Shown here piece after piece: positions 9,646-17,624 of a DNA stretch of 64,000 bases. The notes beneath the pieces were generated by a model. That model worked only from the letters and a program-made list of their open reading frames with translations, was not told the origin of the DNA and did no database searches. How positions within the stretch are numbered: position 1 is the first letter of the stretch; the number at the start of each line of letters is the position of its first letter. The DNA comes from CAVORB01 sp963736235. Its GTDB lineage: Bacteria > Pseudomonadota > Gammaproteobacteria > Chromatiales > Chromatiaceae. Both the position numbers and the translations under genes were made by a program. Location of the stretch: assembly GCA_963736235.1 (NCBI GenBank), contig CAVTOR010000004.1, positions 62,001-126,000 on the forward strand, in the 5' to 3' direction.

Positions 9646-9673
9646 AAAAAAAAGAACCCCGTTAACGGGGCTC
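9646..9673 (-). terminator. Terminator-like hairpin with T8 tract in front of the DUF47-pit operon
   Basis: On the minus strand the perfect palindrome CCCCGTTAACGGGG (9657-9670) is followed by TTCTTTTTTTT, a classic intrinsic-terminator shape. It sits only about 35 bases upstream of the DUF47 start codon, in the same direction, with no minus-strand gene for more than 1 kb upstream. It may end a short leader transcript (attenuation) or a small RNA. Confidence 0.65.
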
Positions 9674-10155
9674 TGGTGTAGGCGTAGTCGATGTCAAGGC
9701 AGCAACCTTTCGCGGCAGAAGGTCTCAGCGGCGCGAGCGGCCGCTGCGGGAGCGGGCCAGGTCGTCGAGCAACCGAGAAACTCCTGGAAAGATTACGTTT
9801 TTATTACGGCAAGGCCGGTGGCGATAACGAAAAATTTTCATTGATACGATCGCCAAATACGATCGAAAGGCTCTGAGCGGCTTGATATTGCTGAACGGGC
9901 CGATTCCCCCTCCGAATCGCCTCGGTGAGCGCCGGTCCGGGGCGCGAAAGTAACTGTTGACGCGCGTGGGGTTTGACCTTAAGAAGTCAGGCCGAGCAGC
10001 CTAGTCGGCAAGCGTAGGGGTACCGCGAGTGCTCCTGCCGTCGATCCGGTCCCAGCGATCTGCCAGCCCCCGACGCCCTTCCGGTCAGCTCTGCTTATAC
10101 CCTTGTACAGAAATCGGTCGGCATGCCGGCCCATTGATCGCAACGAGGTGTCGCT
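9674..10155. other. Gene-free region with possible leader or promoter
   Basis: There is no convincing protein gene here. An AT-richer patch (about 9790-9880) stands out from the GC-rich surroundings and could hold the promoter of the minus-strand DUF47-pit transcript or a small RNA ending at the hairpin at 9646-9673. The short ORF at 9691-9876 has no recognisable features. Confidence 0.35.
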
Positions 10156-10341
10156 ATGACGCGCAATTCCAATACCCCCCTGAACGCCGCGCCCGGCAAG
10201 TCCGGTCCCAAGACGTCGGCTCCGTCCAAGTCCGCCCCGGGCAAGGGCGCGCCGGCACGCGGCGGTGCCGCGAAGCCCGCCCCGGCACGCCCGGCTTCCA
10301 ACAAGCCTGGCGGCGGCAGGGGCAGCAGCCGGGGCAGGTAA
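10156..10341 (+). CDS. Small basic Pro/Ala/Gly/Ser-rich protein
   Basis: A 61-residue ORF of very biased composition, rich in Ala, Pro, Gly, Ser, Lys and Arg, with repeated G-K-x and A-P motifs and an RG-rich end (GGGRGSSRGR). It has no cysteine, no acidic residue and no hydrophobic stretch. It would be disordered and strongly positive, and could bind nucleic acid. The ribosome-binding site is weak (AACGAGG before the ATG). The neighbouring gene downstream encodes another small lysine-rich protein, which slightly supports both being real. I cannot assign a family. Confidence 0.45.
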   Translation: MTRNSNTPLNAAPGKSGPKTSAPSKSAPGKGAPARGGAAKPAPARPASNKPGGGRGSSRGR

Positions 10342-10466
10342 CTGCCGCTTTTCCCGCCAGAGGTACCTCGGCCGTTGGCTGAGGTGTCTCCGGTTTCATC
10401 CGGTCGAATGTGCGCTGTCGTGCGGGCATTCGACCTTTTCCGCAAAAGATGTTTGAGGAGTAATTG

Positions 10467-10694
10467 ATGGCGAAAGCAACCAAGAAAGCAGCCGCGGCCG
10501 AAGCCGAGCAGGCGGGCGCACCGGACGTGGCGAAGCAGGCGCCGGCCGTGGAAGCAGCTGCCGCGCCTGCCGAGACGAGCAAGACCAAGAAGGAGAAAAA
10601 GGCTAAGGGCGAGAAAGGCGAGAAGAAGGAAAAGAAGGAAAAGAAAGGAAAAGAAAAAAAAAGGGGAAAAAGAAGAAGGGCAAGAAATAGCTGA
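10467..10694 (+). CDS. Small Lys/Ala-rich histone H1-like protein
   Basis: A 75-residue ORF starting MAKATKKAAAAEAEQAG with a strong GAGGAG ribosome-binding site eight bases before the ATG. The first 40 residues are Ala/Glu/Pro-rich and the rest is an almost pure Lys/Glu repeat (KKEKK units), resembling the C-terminal tails of bacterial histone H1-like and AlgP-like proteins that compact DNA. The end is uncertain: a run of nine A near 10655-10663 is prone to slippage, and one fewer A would keep a lysine-rich frame ending at a TAG six bases before the current stop, which looks more natural than the present RGKRRRARNS end. Confidence 0.6.
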   Translation: MAKATKKAAAAEAEQAGAPDVAKQAPAVEAAAAPAETSKTKKEKKAKGEKGEKKEKKEKKGKEKKRGKRRRARNS

Positions 10695-10799
10695 CTGAAT
10701 CCGCCGAGCCGCGGACCGCGCATGTGGCGGTCGGGCGAGATTCGATCCCAATACCCGGCGGACGCGGTGTCTTGATGGACATCCGTCCGACCGCATCGA

Positions 10800-11192
10800 T
10801 CAATGGCCGTTAGGCCGCTGCTTCACCCAACCGGAAACGAATAAACCGCGCCAGGCGTCGTCACATCGAAACGCTAGGCAAGGAGCGGCGCGCCAGGTCT
10901 CGTGCAGGTAGGTGCGCTGTTCGACGTAGTCGCGATAGCTTATGCCGTGGTCGCGGAGAGTGAACCGGGAAGAAGGCGAGTACCTCCGTACTCGCCGCCC
11001 GTCGAACCCCACGACGATATCCACGTTGCTACCGGGGTGGCCCTCGTTTCTCGCCGTCGAGCCGAACAGCGCCAGTCGGGTCACGCCGTAGCCTTTCGCC
11101 AGCTGGGGCTTGGCCTGCGTCAGCTTCTTCAGCACTTCCTCTTTGCTCATCTTCGAAATTCCGCCGCGGAACTCGGTCTCGGACTCCGCCAT
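10800..11192 (-). pseudogene. MNT nucleotidyltransferase remnant joined to an hsdM fragment
   Basis: The first part is a minimal nucleotidyltransferase of the antitoxin type (ALFGSTARNEGHPGSNVDIVVGF). The catalytic pattern GSx10DxD reads GSx10NVD here, so the first catalytic aspartate is missing. After about 70 residues the frame changes character and reads LRDHGISYRDYVEQRTYL, which matches residues 17-34 of the HsdM protein in this window (LRDDGMSYGDYVEQLTYL). The remainder is unrelated. It looks like a scar of a second mntA/hsdM-type locus fused by deletion. The true start of the nucleotidyltransferase may be the ATG at 11150. Confidence 0.7.
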
Positions 11193-11239
11193 TCAATATC
11201 GGGTTGTTTTGTTTCGACTGCATAAGAGTTGCGGAACGT

Positions 11240-11746
11240 CTACAGGGCTGCGACCGCCTCACGCATTGCCTTGTCCGGCCACAGCCAGCGACCGAATATC
11301 GTCGTCGGACGGTGGTTCAGATCACGGGAAACCGCGACGGAGTCCAGATCGATCACGTTCTCTACCCTCGCCAGAAGCGCATCGAGGTCCTGTTGCGCGA
11401 CGCGGATCGTGCCCTGCACGGAGCGACTGGTCGCCGTATCATAGCGAGCCGGACCGAGGGCCAGCTCGACCTTGCGCATCTGAGCGATGGGGACACCAAT
11501 CGCTTTCAGCGTCTCGAGATACAGTCCGCGGAACAAACTCCCGCCGAGATCGGCCAGGTGCGGCTTGCGAATACCCGCGTGAAAAAGGCAGTAGCGGGTC
11601 GCATCGTGGCAGAACAGCACGCACTGGCGGCGGTCAAGCGTGAACAGGTGACCGTGCCAGCTGCCGAGCGGACTGGTTTCCTGCAGCGGGGTCGAAGACA
11701 CCACAGGCAGTTTGGCGGCGAGTTTCTTCGAGCAGTGAATGATCAC
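11240..11746 (-). CDS. DUF6933-type protein
   Basis: A 168-residue cytoplasmic protein beginning MIIHCSKKLAAKLP, with an internal W-H-x-H-L-F-T-L-D-R-R-Q-C-V-L-F-C-H-D pattern and a closing RWLWPDKAMR. These match proteins annotated as DUF6933, whose function is not known. No catalytic triad or membrane segment is apparent. It stands in the same orientation as the hydrolase and Type I restriction genes upstream, about 110 bases after the hydrolase stop, so it may be cargo of the same island. Family assignment is from memory of the sequence pattern. Confidence 0.7.
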   Translation of the reverse strand: MIIHCSKKLAAKLPVVSSTPLQETSPLGSWHGHLFTLDRRQCVLFCHDATRYCLFHAGIRKPHLADLGGSLFRGLYLETLKAIGVPIAQMRKVELALGPARYDTATSRSVQGTIRVAQQDLDALLARVENVIDLDSVAVSRDLNHRPTTIFGRWLWPDKAMREAVAAL

Positions 11747-11856
11747 CTATGTAGCGTTGGCTTTTGATCGTGGTTTGGGTTCTGAGTCTTCTGAATCAGC
11801 ATGGAGTTAGCGATCCGTGAGACGACACGGTGTGTGTCCGAATCTCGCGTGGAGCC

Positions 11857-12726
11857 TCACTCCCCGACGTCATCACAGGCGATCACCGGGAAATGGCCCC
11901 CCGCGACACGTCGGATGCGTTCTAGCGAACGACCGCCGAGCCACTGACCCGCGATCGACCCCGTGACCGCGCCATGCATCACGGTGTGCGCGTTGACGCC
12001 GCTGCAGGTGCCGTCGACTTGCATTTCCAGGTCGGTGTAAAGACGCGCTGCCCGTTCGTCTCTGTCCACGCGGCTGGACCGGTGTGCATCCCAGTCCTTC
12101 AAACGCGGGCCGGGCTGTCCAGGCAGCTTGTCCGCTAAACCTACCTGCACGCTGTCGCGTTCGGAATAGACGTTCAGGATGCTTCCAAAACGCTTCGGGT
12201 CCAGCCGATAGGTAAAGCTCTCGCCCGCGGGTTCCATCTTGAAGCTGAAGGGGTCCTTTTGCTTGTACGCTTGAGCGTGGAAGTGAGGGCAGGCCAGAAA
12301 AACTGCTCTATCGATATGCACATCCCGCGACAGCTTCTTGTGAGAACTGGCGTTCTTCACCACGTTGCAACCATGGCTGTGCGCGATGATGTGAATCGGC
12401 TCATCCGTCAATTCGCGCACCTTGTTTAAGTAAAGCGCGAACGTCTTGGCCCCAGCATCCCGTGCGACGCCACTGTCGTCGCCGGACCAGACGAAATGCC
12501 CCTCGATCTCGGCGACCTGGCCGGCGTACCCGGTCAGCCAACTCCAGTGCGCCTTGAGTTCCTCGACGTCAGAGACCGGTACACCATTGATGCGCCAGAT
12601 GTCATCGCGTCCCCCGGCCTGCTCGATGCCGGCCTTGACCGCGTAGCAGAAACCGTCCTGCCGCCAGGAGTCCCAGTACCATTTCGAGTGCGTGGCCAGG
12701 GTTCCGTGGACGATGAGTGTCGTCAT
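11857..12726 (-). CDS. Alpha/beta hydrolase (esterase/lipase-like)
   Basis: A 289-residue cytoplasmic protein starting MTTLIVHGTLATHSKW. The HG of the oxyanion region is at residues 7-8, and the nucleophile elbow AHSHGCNVV fits the G/A-x-S-x-G signature, with serine as nucleophile. A closing histidine may be the one in GVNAHTVMHGA. The start is set by a GAGGAG site six bases before the ATG; the longer upstream reading is not credible. It lies about 220 bases after hsdM and faces the same way. The substrate is unknown. Its position in an island of restriction and toxin-antitoxin genes makes a role in defence or toxicity possible, but nothing in the sequence proves it. Confidence 0.75.
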   Translation of the reverse strand: MTTLIVHGTLATHSKWYWDSWRQDGFCYAVKAGIEQAGGRDDIWRINGVPVSDVEELKAHWSWLTGYAGQVAEIEGHFVWSGDDSGVARDAGAKTFALYLNKVRELTDEPIHIIAHSHGCNVVKNASSHKKLSRDVHIDRAVFLACPHFHAQAYKQKDPFSFKMEPAGESFTYRLDPKRFGSILNVYSERDSVQVGLADKLPGQPGPRLKDWDAHRSSRVDRDERAARLYTDLEMQVDGTCSGVNAHTVMHGAVTGSIAGQWLGGRSLERIRRVAGGHFPVIACDDVGE

Positions 12727-12944
12727 GCAGGTCTCCTCGAGGAGCGATCCTCGGCGTCTTCTCCGCCCCAGCTTGCGGCGGCTGTTCTCAAGGTGCAGTT
12801 TTGGCCAAGACGGCTCGTTCCAGTTTCCGGTAATCCTCGACTGCGCACCCGGTGGCACCGTCTCGCCCTCAGTGAGGAAGCCGCAGCGCCAGCGTGTAGA
12901 CGTCATCCTACTGCCGCGCCATCCTTGTCCACCATGAGAGAGCC

Positions 12945-14531
12945 CTACCTTGAGCAAGCAACTGTTTCTCGCTTATCGACAGCCTCACCGAGGTCCTCCG
13001 CAATCTCCCGGAACTGTTCCAGCGCGGCCTCCAGGTCCTCTACTATCTCCCGGGCGATCACCTCCGGCGCCGGCAAATTGTCCGACCCCTCCAGGGATTC
13101 GTCCTTCAGCCAGAAGATATCCAGGCTGGCCTTGTCTCGTGCGATGAGTTCTTCGTAGTCATAGGCGCGCCAGCGACCGTTCTCTCCCGCCTCACCGCCG
13201 CCAGGACCCTTCGTGTTTCCCTCCCCCTGGCCAGAGGGAGGGCTAGGGAGGGGGTCGTTGCCAGGCGACCAGGTCGCTTGGCGGTCATGCCGGTTCTGCG
13301 GGTGATAGCACTTCACGAAGTCGTCCAGGTCCTCGCGCTTCAGCGGGTTGGTCTTGAGGGTGAAGTGCATGTTCGTGCGCAGGTCGTAGATCCACAGCTT
13401 GCGGGTCCACGGGGTTTCGGAGGCCGGCTTCTTGTCGAAGAACAGCACGTTGGCCTTCACGCCCTGGGCGTAGAACAGGCCGGTGGGCAGGCGCAGCAGG
13501 GTGTGGACGTCGCATTCGTGCAGCAATTTGCGGCGGATGGTCTCGCCGGCGCCGCCTTCGAACAGGACGTTGTCCGGCACCACGACGGCGGCGCGGCCGT
13601 TGACCTTGAGCAGGGTCTTGATGTGCTGGACGAAGTTGAGCTGCTTGTTGGAGGTCGTGGCCCAGAAGTCGTCGCGCTCGACGGTGTCGCGCTCCTTGCT
13701 GACCTTGCCGCCCTCGCCGACGATGGTGGTGCCGCTCTTCTTGCCGAAGGGCGGATTGGCCAGGATCAGGTCGAAGCGATCGCCAGGATCCGCCGCCAGG
13801 GAGTCACCCACCACGATGGGTTCGAACTCCTGGTTGCCGATGCCGTGCAGCAGCATGTTCATGGCGCATAGGCGCGCGGTGCTTTGCACCAGTTCCCAGC
13901 CTTTGAAGGATTCGGCCTGGAGCTTCTTCTTCTGCGGCCGGGTCATGTTGGGGTAGTGGTCGACCAGGTACTGATGCGCCGCGAGCAGGAAGCCGCCGGT
14001 GCCGCAGGCCGGGTCGGCGATGGTCTCGCCGGGCTCCGGGGCCATGACATCGACCATGGCCTGGATCAGCGCGCGCGGGGTGAAGTACTGGCCGGCGCCG
14101 GACTTGGTGTCCTGGGCGTTCTTCTCCAGCAGCCCCTCGTAGGCATCCCCCTTCACGTCGGCGCTCATGACCGACCAGTTTTCTTTGTCGATCAGGTCCA
14201 CCAGCAGGCGCCGCAGCTTGGCCGGGTCCTGGAACTTGTTCTGGGCCTTGTTGAAGATCAGGCCGAGCAGCCCCTTTTCCTTGCCCAGCGCGTCGAGCGC
14301 ATGGCGGTAGTGGTCGAACAGCTCGTCGCCATCCTGCTTGATGAGGCTGGACCAACTGTACTGCGACGGCACGATGCTGGGCTGATGATACGGCGCCTGG
14401 GTGCGCTCGTCGGCCATCTTGAGGAACAGCAGGTAGGTGAGCTGTTCGACGTAGTCGCCGTAGCTCATGCCGTCGTCGCGGAGAACGTTGCAGTAGTTCC
14501 AGAGCTTCTGAACGATCGCTGCGCCGCTCAT
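12945..14531 (-). CDS. hsdM: Type I restriction-modification DNA methyltransferase subunit HsdM
   Basis: A 528-residue N6-adenine methyltransferase subunit. Order: N-terminal HsdM_N helices (residues 1-150, LRDDGMSYGDYVEQLTYLLFLKM), then the SAM-binding motif I DPACGTGGFL near residue 185, and the catalytic motif IV NPPF near residue 275 (LILANPPFGKK). With HsdS it would methylate the target site. The ATG overlaps the hepT stop by four bases. Near residue 430 there is an unusual Pro/Ser/Gly-rich insertion (LPSPPSGQGEGN) encoded by a palindromic repeat; it stays in frame. The C-terminal helical region after it (EVIAREIVEDLEAALEQF) is normal. The subunit appears intact, unlike hsdR and hsdS. 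Confidence 0.95.
   Translation of the reverse strand: MSGAAIVQKLWNYCNVLRDDGMSYGDYVEQLTYLLFLKMADERTQAPYHQPSIVPSQYSWSSLIKQDGDELFDHYRHALDALGKEKGLLGLIFNKAQNKFQDPAKLRRLLVDLIDKENWSVMSADVKGDAYEGLLEKNAQDTKSGAGQYFTPRALIQAMVDVMAPEPGETIADPACGTGGFLLAAHQYLVDHYPNMTRPQKKKLQAESFKGWELVQSTARLCAMNMLLHGIGNQEFEPIVVGDSLAADPGDRFDLILANPPFGKKSGTTIVGEGGKVSKERDTVERDDFWATTSNKQLNFVQHIKTLLKVNGRAAVVVPDNVLFEGGAGETIRRKLLHECDVHTLLRLPTGLFYAQGVKANVLFFDKKPASETPWTRKLWIYDLRTNMHFTLKTNPLKREDLDDFVKCYHPQNRHDRQATWSPGNDPLPSPPSGQGEGNTKGPGGGEAGENGRWRAYDYEELIARDKASLDIFWLKDESLEGSDNLPAPEVIAREIVEDLEAALEQFREIAEDLGEAVDKRETVACSR
13211..13255. repeat. C/G-rich palindromic repeat inserted in hsdM
   Basis: CCCTCCCCCTGG followed by its near-complement (13219-13242) and a second G-rich half. 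It resembles the repeats at 17011-17047 and 17555-17624. It is translated in frame as part of HsdM (PSPPSGQGEG). Confidence 0.75.
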
Positions 14532-14878
14532 GGCTCGTCCTCCGGCTCAGGCGGCACCAACGGGCGGATCTTCTCGATCAGGGCCGGCAAATTCCTATCG
14601 ACGACATCCCACACGACCTCCAGGCTGACCTTGCTGTAGCCGTGGATCAGCCGGTTGCGCATCCCGATCATCTGCTTCCAAGGCACCTCCGGGTGCTGTG
14701 ATCGGTAACCGTCGGACACCTGGCTTGCCGCCTCGCCGACGATCTCAAGCGCCCGCACCACCGCGTTCTGGTGCAGCTTGCTGTGCCGGAATGCCTCGAA
14801 ATCCAGACCCGACACGAACTCCCGTGCATCGGAGGCCGCGATCAGCATATCGAGCAGCAGTGCCTCATCCCGCCACAT
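14528..14878 (-). CDS. hepT: HepT-like HEPN ribonuclease toxin (DUF86)
   Basis: A 116-residue helical HEPN-domain protein of the DUF86/HepT family. The catalytic RNase motif R-x4-H-x-Y is present as RNRLIHGY near residue 75, preceded by the typical KLHQNAVVRALEIVGEAASQVS helix. HepT proteins are RNases held in check by a cognate MNT nucleotidyltransferase. Its own antitoxin gene overlaps the start by 14 bases, and its stop overlaps the hsdM ATG by four bases, so mntA, hepT and hsdM are translated as one coupled unit. The gene is complete. Confidence 0.92.
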   Translation of the reverse strand: MWRDEALLLDMLIAASDAREFVSGLDFEAFRHSKLHQNAVVRALEIVGEAASQVSDGYRSQHPEVPWKQMIGMRNRLIHGYSKVSLEVVWDVVDRNLPALIEKIRPLVPPEPEDEP

Positions 14879-15182
14879 AGACCGGCTCCAGGTCGGCGAG
14901 GATATGACGACGGCGAATGTAGTTGCGGCTCTGCTCCACGGCGTCCCGCGTGACGAGATCGACCTCGCGCCCGAAGATCTCCCTCAACTCCTCCTCCATC
15001 GAAACCATCTCGAACAACCCGGGCTCGGCGTCTTCCGCAGGCTCGACGAGCACATCCACATCGCTTTCCGGCCCGAAATCCGCACGTACGGCAGACCCGA
15101 ACAGGGAGAGACGGCGAATCCGATGCCGCTGGCAGAACTCCACGAGGGCGTCGCGGGAGACCTCCAGTGCAGGGTTGATCAT
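14865..15182 (-). CDS. mntA: MntA-type minimal nucleotidyltransferase antitoxin
   Basis: A 105-residue minimal nucleotidyltransferase. The catalytic signature GSx10DxD is intact (LFGSAVRADFGPESDVDVLV), with a third acidic residue in EVDLVTRDAV. Antitoxins of this class AMPylate a tyrosine in the HEPN toxin's active site. I chose the ATG at 15182, preceded by an AGGA stretch, because the longer upstream reading has no similarity to the family. It overlaps hepT by 14 bases and follows hsdS, so the toxin-antitoxin pair is embedded within a Type I restriction operon. Confidence 0.9.
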   Translation of the reverse strand: MINPALEVSRDALVEFCQRHRIRRLSLFGSAVRADFGPESDVDVLVEPAEDAEPGLFEMVSMEEELREIFGREVDLVTRDAVEQSRNYIRRRHILADLEPVYVAG

Positions 15183-15258
15183 GCGTTCGTTCCTAGCCGG
15201 TTTTGACGTCGTCCGATCGGCTGCGGCCGTCTCCGGACATTCACGCGATGTTCGGCCA

Positions 15259-16797
15259 TCACGGCGCCACCTCGCAACAGGGGAGGTCGGCGGAAACGCC
15301 TGGCACATCGAGCACATCTGCCGGAGCTTTGGGATTGTCCTGGACACTAAGCTCGCCCGAGAATGCCTTGCGCAGGATCGACTGGCGCAGGCGTTCCGCG
15401 CGCTTGAGGTCGGCGTCGACCTGGGTTTCGGTTTCGCGGATCAGGGAGAGATGGCGGTCGACTTCGGTGACGCGAAGTCACGCTCGGTGATCGACGGAAG
15501 CGGAATTCGAATGGCTCGAATTCTTTCCTGGCCAATGTTCCTCATTGATTCTTGGTTGCCCGTGGCAAGGCGCTCAATCTCGGCTCTGCCATGCATGCTC
15601 CGAAGCACATACAGCACCCACTCATCGAATCCGCCGAGTAACTCAAAGCGAAGAATCTTATCGCTCAGCATGACATTTCGATTCACTTCTTTGGCGATGA
15701 CGCAAGCGCCGACAAGCTCGATCGAGTATTTGCGCGACTGAAAAGAAAATCGCCCTTTCGAACGAACAAGTTCTCGCTGATCGGGCTGCCGTCCAAACAC
15801 GGTCTTACTCTCTGCTTCATCGAACTCACCCCAAGTCACAGCACTGACCTTCACGACCCCAACTTCCTCTTCGCGCGGTGGCCGCTCTTCACACTTGAAG
15901 CTTTTTCCAGCTTCGATACCCAAAAGAACAGATCCAAGCGTTGTCCATATCCAACCTCCGGCAATTCGGGAAGATCGGCGGTATCGGGCGCGGTGGGCTC
16001 CTTGTACTTCGCCTTCCACTTGTCGTTCTTCGGCGCTTTGCCTTTGGCTTCCATCTTCGCCAGTTCGGCTTCTTCCCATTTCGCGCGGCGTTCGGCGAGG
16101 ATGCGGTCGAGGAGCTTGCTGGCCGGTTCGACGTCTGGATGGGCCTTGCGCCATTCTTCGGTGAGCTTGCCTTCTACGGCGGCTTTTAGGACGGCGGCTT
16201 TGTAGCGTTTGAGGTTGGCCTTTACGCGCTTGAGGTTGGCGACGGCTTCGTCGAGGCGGGAGAATTGCTTTTCGATTTCCGCGACGATGCGTTTTTGTTG
16301 CTTGCGCGGCGGCAGCGGCAACAGGATCTTAGCCAGATTTTTCGCGAGATTCTCTTCCTTGAACTGCCGCTCGCAGTGCTGCGACAGCGCTACGGAACGC
16401 TAGCGCGTCACGAAATTCATAATCAGCGAATTGGTTCGAAGCTTTCTGGGCCAGAACGACAGATCGCCACATCTACGACAGTTACTGCGTTCGGTATCGC
16501 CGGAGGAAGTACATGCTTGCCCAGCGGATCCGGCATTCGCGCTATGAGGATATCGCCACGTTCCAGAAACGTGCAATTGGTGCAACGGCACTTGATTGCG
16601 TCAGGAACGAGACGATTTATCACGATAACAACCATCGTTAACGTCAGCCATACTGAGTTAGTCGTACGTCACCGTCTTGGATCTGGATCCTTCACTTGCA
16701 ACCCAATCGCCATCGACGAAAGACACCATTCGGACCGACATGTCCGCAATTGGGCAAGTGACCACCCATCAGGAAGATCCTCTGCTGGGATAGTCAA
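15259..16797 (-). pseudogene. hsdS: Type I restriction specificity subunit HsdS, broken
   Basis: Pieces of one HsdS lie in order in several frames. The N-terminus reads IPAEDLPDGWSLAQLR from about 16797 (possible TTG start). The first target-recognition domain contains VSFVDGDWVASEG, then DKSSR, then CTFLERGDILIARMPDPLG. The central conserved region is LPLPPRKQQKRIVAEIEKQFSRLDEAV. The second recognition domain begins GWIWTTLGSVLLGIEAG, and the final conserved region is EVDRHLSLIRE through LRQSILRKAFSGEL, ending at TGA 15261-15259. Reading requires several frame changes (including single-base losses near 15950 and 15480), and an in-frame TAG lies near 16400. As written, no functional specificity subunit can be made. 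Some lesions could be sequence errors, but their number argues for real decay. Confidence 0.85.
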
Positions 16798-17010
16798 GTC
16801 TGGCTCAGACTGTCTTGATCACGCAGCCAAGCTCTCATTCAGTTCTTCAATGATCGTATTCAGCTCATCGCCGAATATCTGATAGACCTTTCCCAACCCG
16901 CCTTCTTGGGAGAACGGGGCATATTCGAAATCATCCGGCTCGATACCCAGGTTCGCGGCGATGTGATCCCGAATCATCTCCAGCCAGTGCATTTGTTCGG
17001 GTGTGCAGTC

Positions 17011-17047
17011 TGACCCCTACCTTGCCCTCCCTCTTGGGGGAGGGTTC
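17011..17047. repeat. Palindromic repeat in the hsdR 3' region
   Basis: GCCCTCCCTCTTGGGGGAGGG (17024 onward) is a near-perfect hairpin with flanking CCCCTACC. It belongs to the same family as the copies in hsdM and at 17555-17624. It shifts the HsdR reading frame. Confidence 0.75.
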
Positions 17048-17554
17048 TGTATTGTTGTGCCAGCCAGGCATTGAAGTTGGCCTGCACCCGCTCCGGGAAC
17101 GGGATCAGCTCGTTGTCCTGGTGGATGGCGAAGCGCACCAGAGACACCAGGTCGGTAAGGATGCGTCGGCCGCCGGCGCCCTTGACCTTGGTCTTTTCCA
17201 GCGCGGCATAGGCCTGCCATAGCTGGGATTCGGTCCACAGGTTGGGCGGGGCCTGGATCTGGTCGGCCAGTTCCTTGATGTCGTCGAAGCTCAGGCGGGC
17301 CTTGTAGGGCTTGCTGTACAGGATCTGCAGGGCGGTGATCTCGTCCTTGTGGTCTTCGATGAACTGCTCGAAGGACTGGACGACGCCCCTGGCGCGGTCG
17401 GCGGCGTCGGCGCTGAAGCCGGCCTCGATGACCTCGTCCTGGCTGACGTGGTCGATGGTGATCTCGTTTTTCTTCTTCACCTCGACCAGCAGCTCGCGCA
17501 GCTTGGGGTCGTGCAGGGGTTTGACGGCTTCGTGGATCAGCTTTCTGCGGGCTC

Positions 17555-17624
17555 TTCACCCCCACCCTCGCCCTCCCCCTGAGGGGGAGGGGATTGGTAG
17601 ATTGCCCTCCCCTTGGGCGGGGAG
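17555..17624. repeat. Double palindromic repeat in hsdR introducing a stop
   Basis: Two units lie side by side: CGCCCTCCCCCTGAGGGGGA (17570 onward) and GCCCTCCCCTTGGGCGGGG. The first includes the TTCACCCCCACC flank common to this widespread repeat type. On the minus strand it encodes PSPSGGGRGWG and then TGA. Confidence 0.8.

Noticed and set aside
9691..9876. Possible 61-residue gene
   Set aside because: No ribosome-binding site, no similarity, and it overlaps the likely leader region of the DUF47-pit operon.
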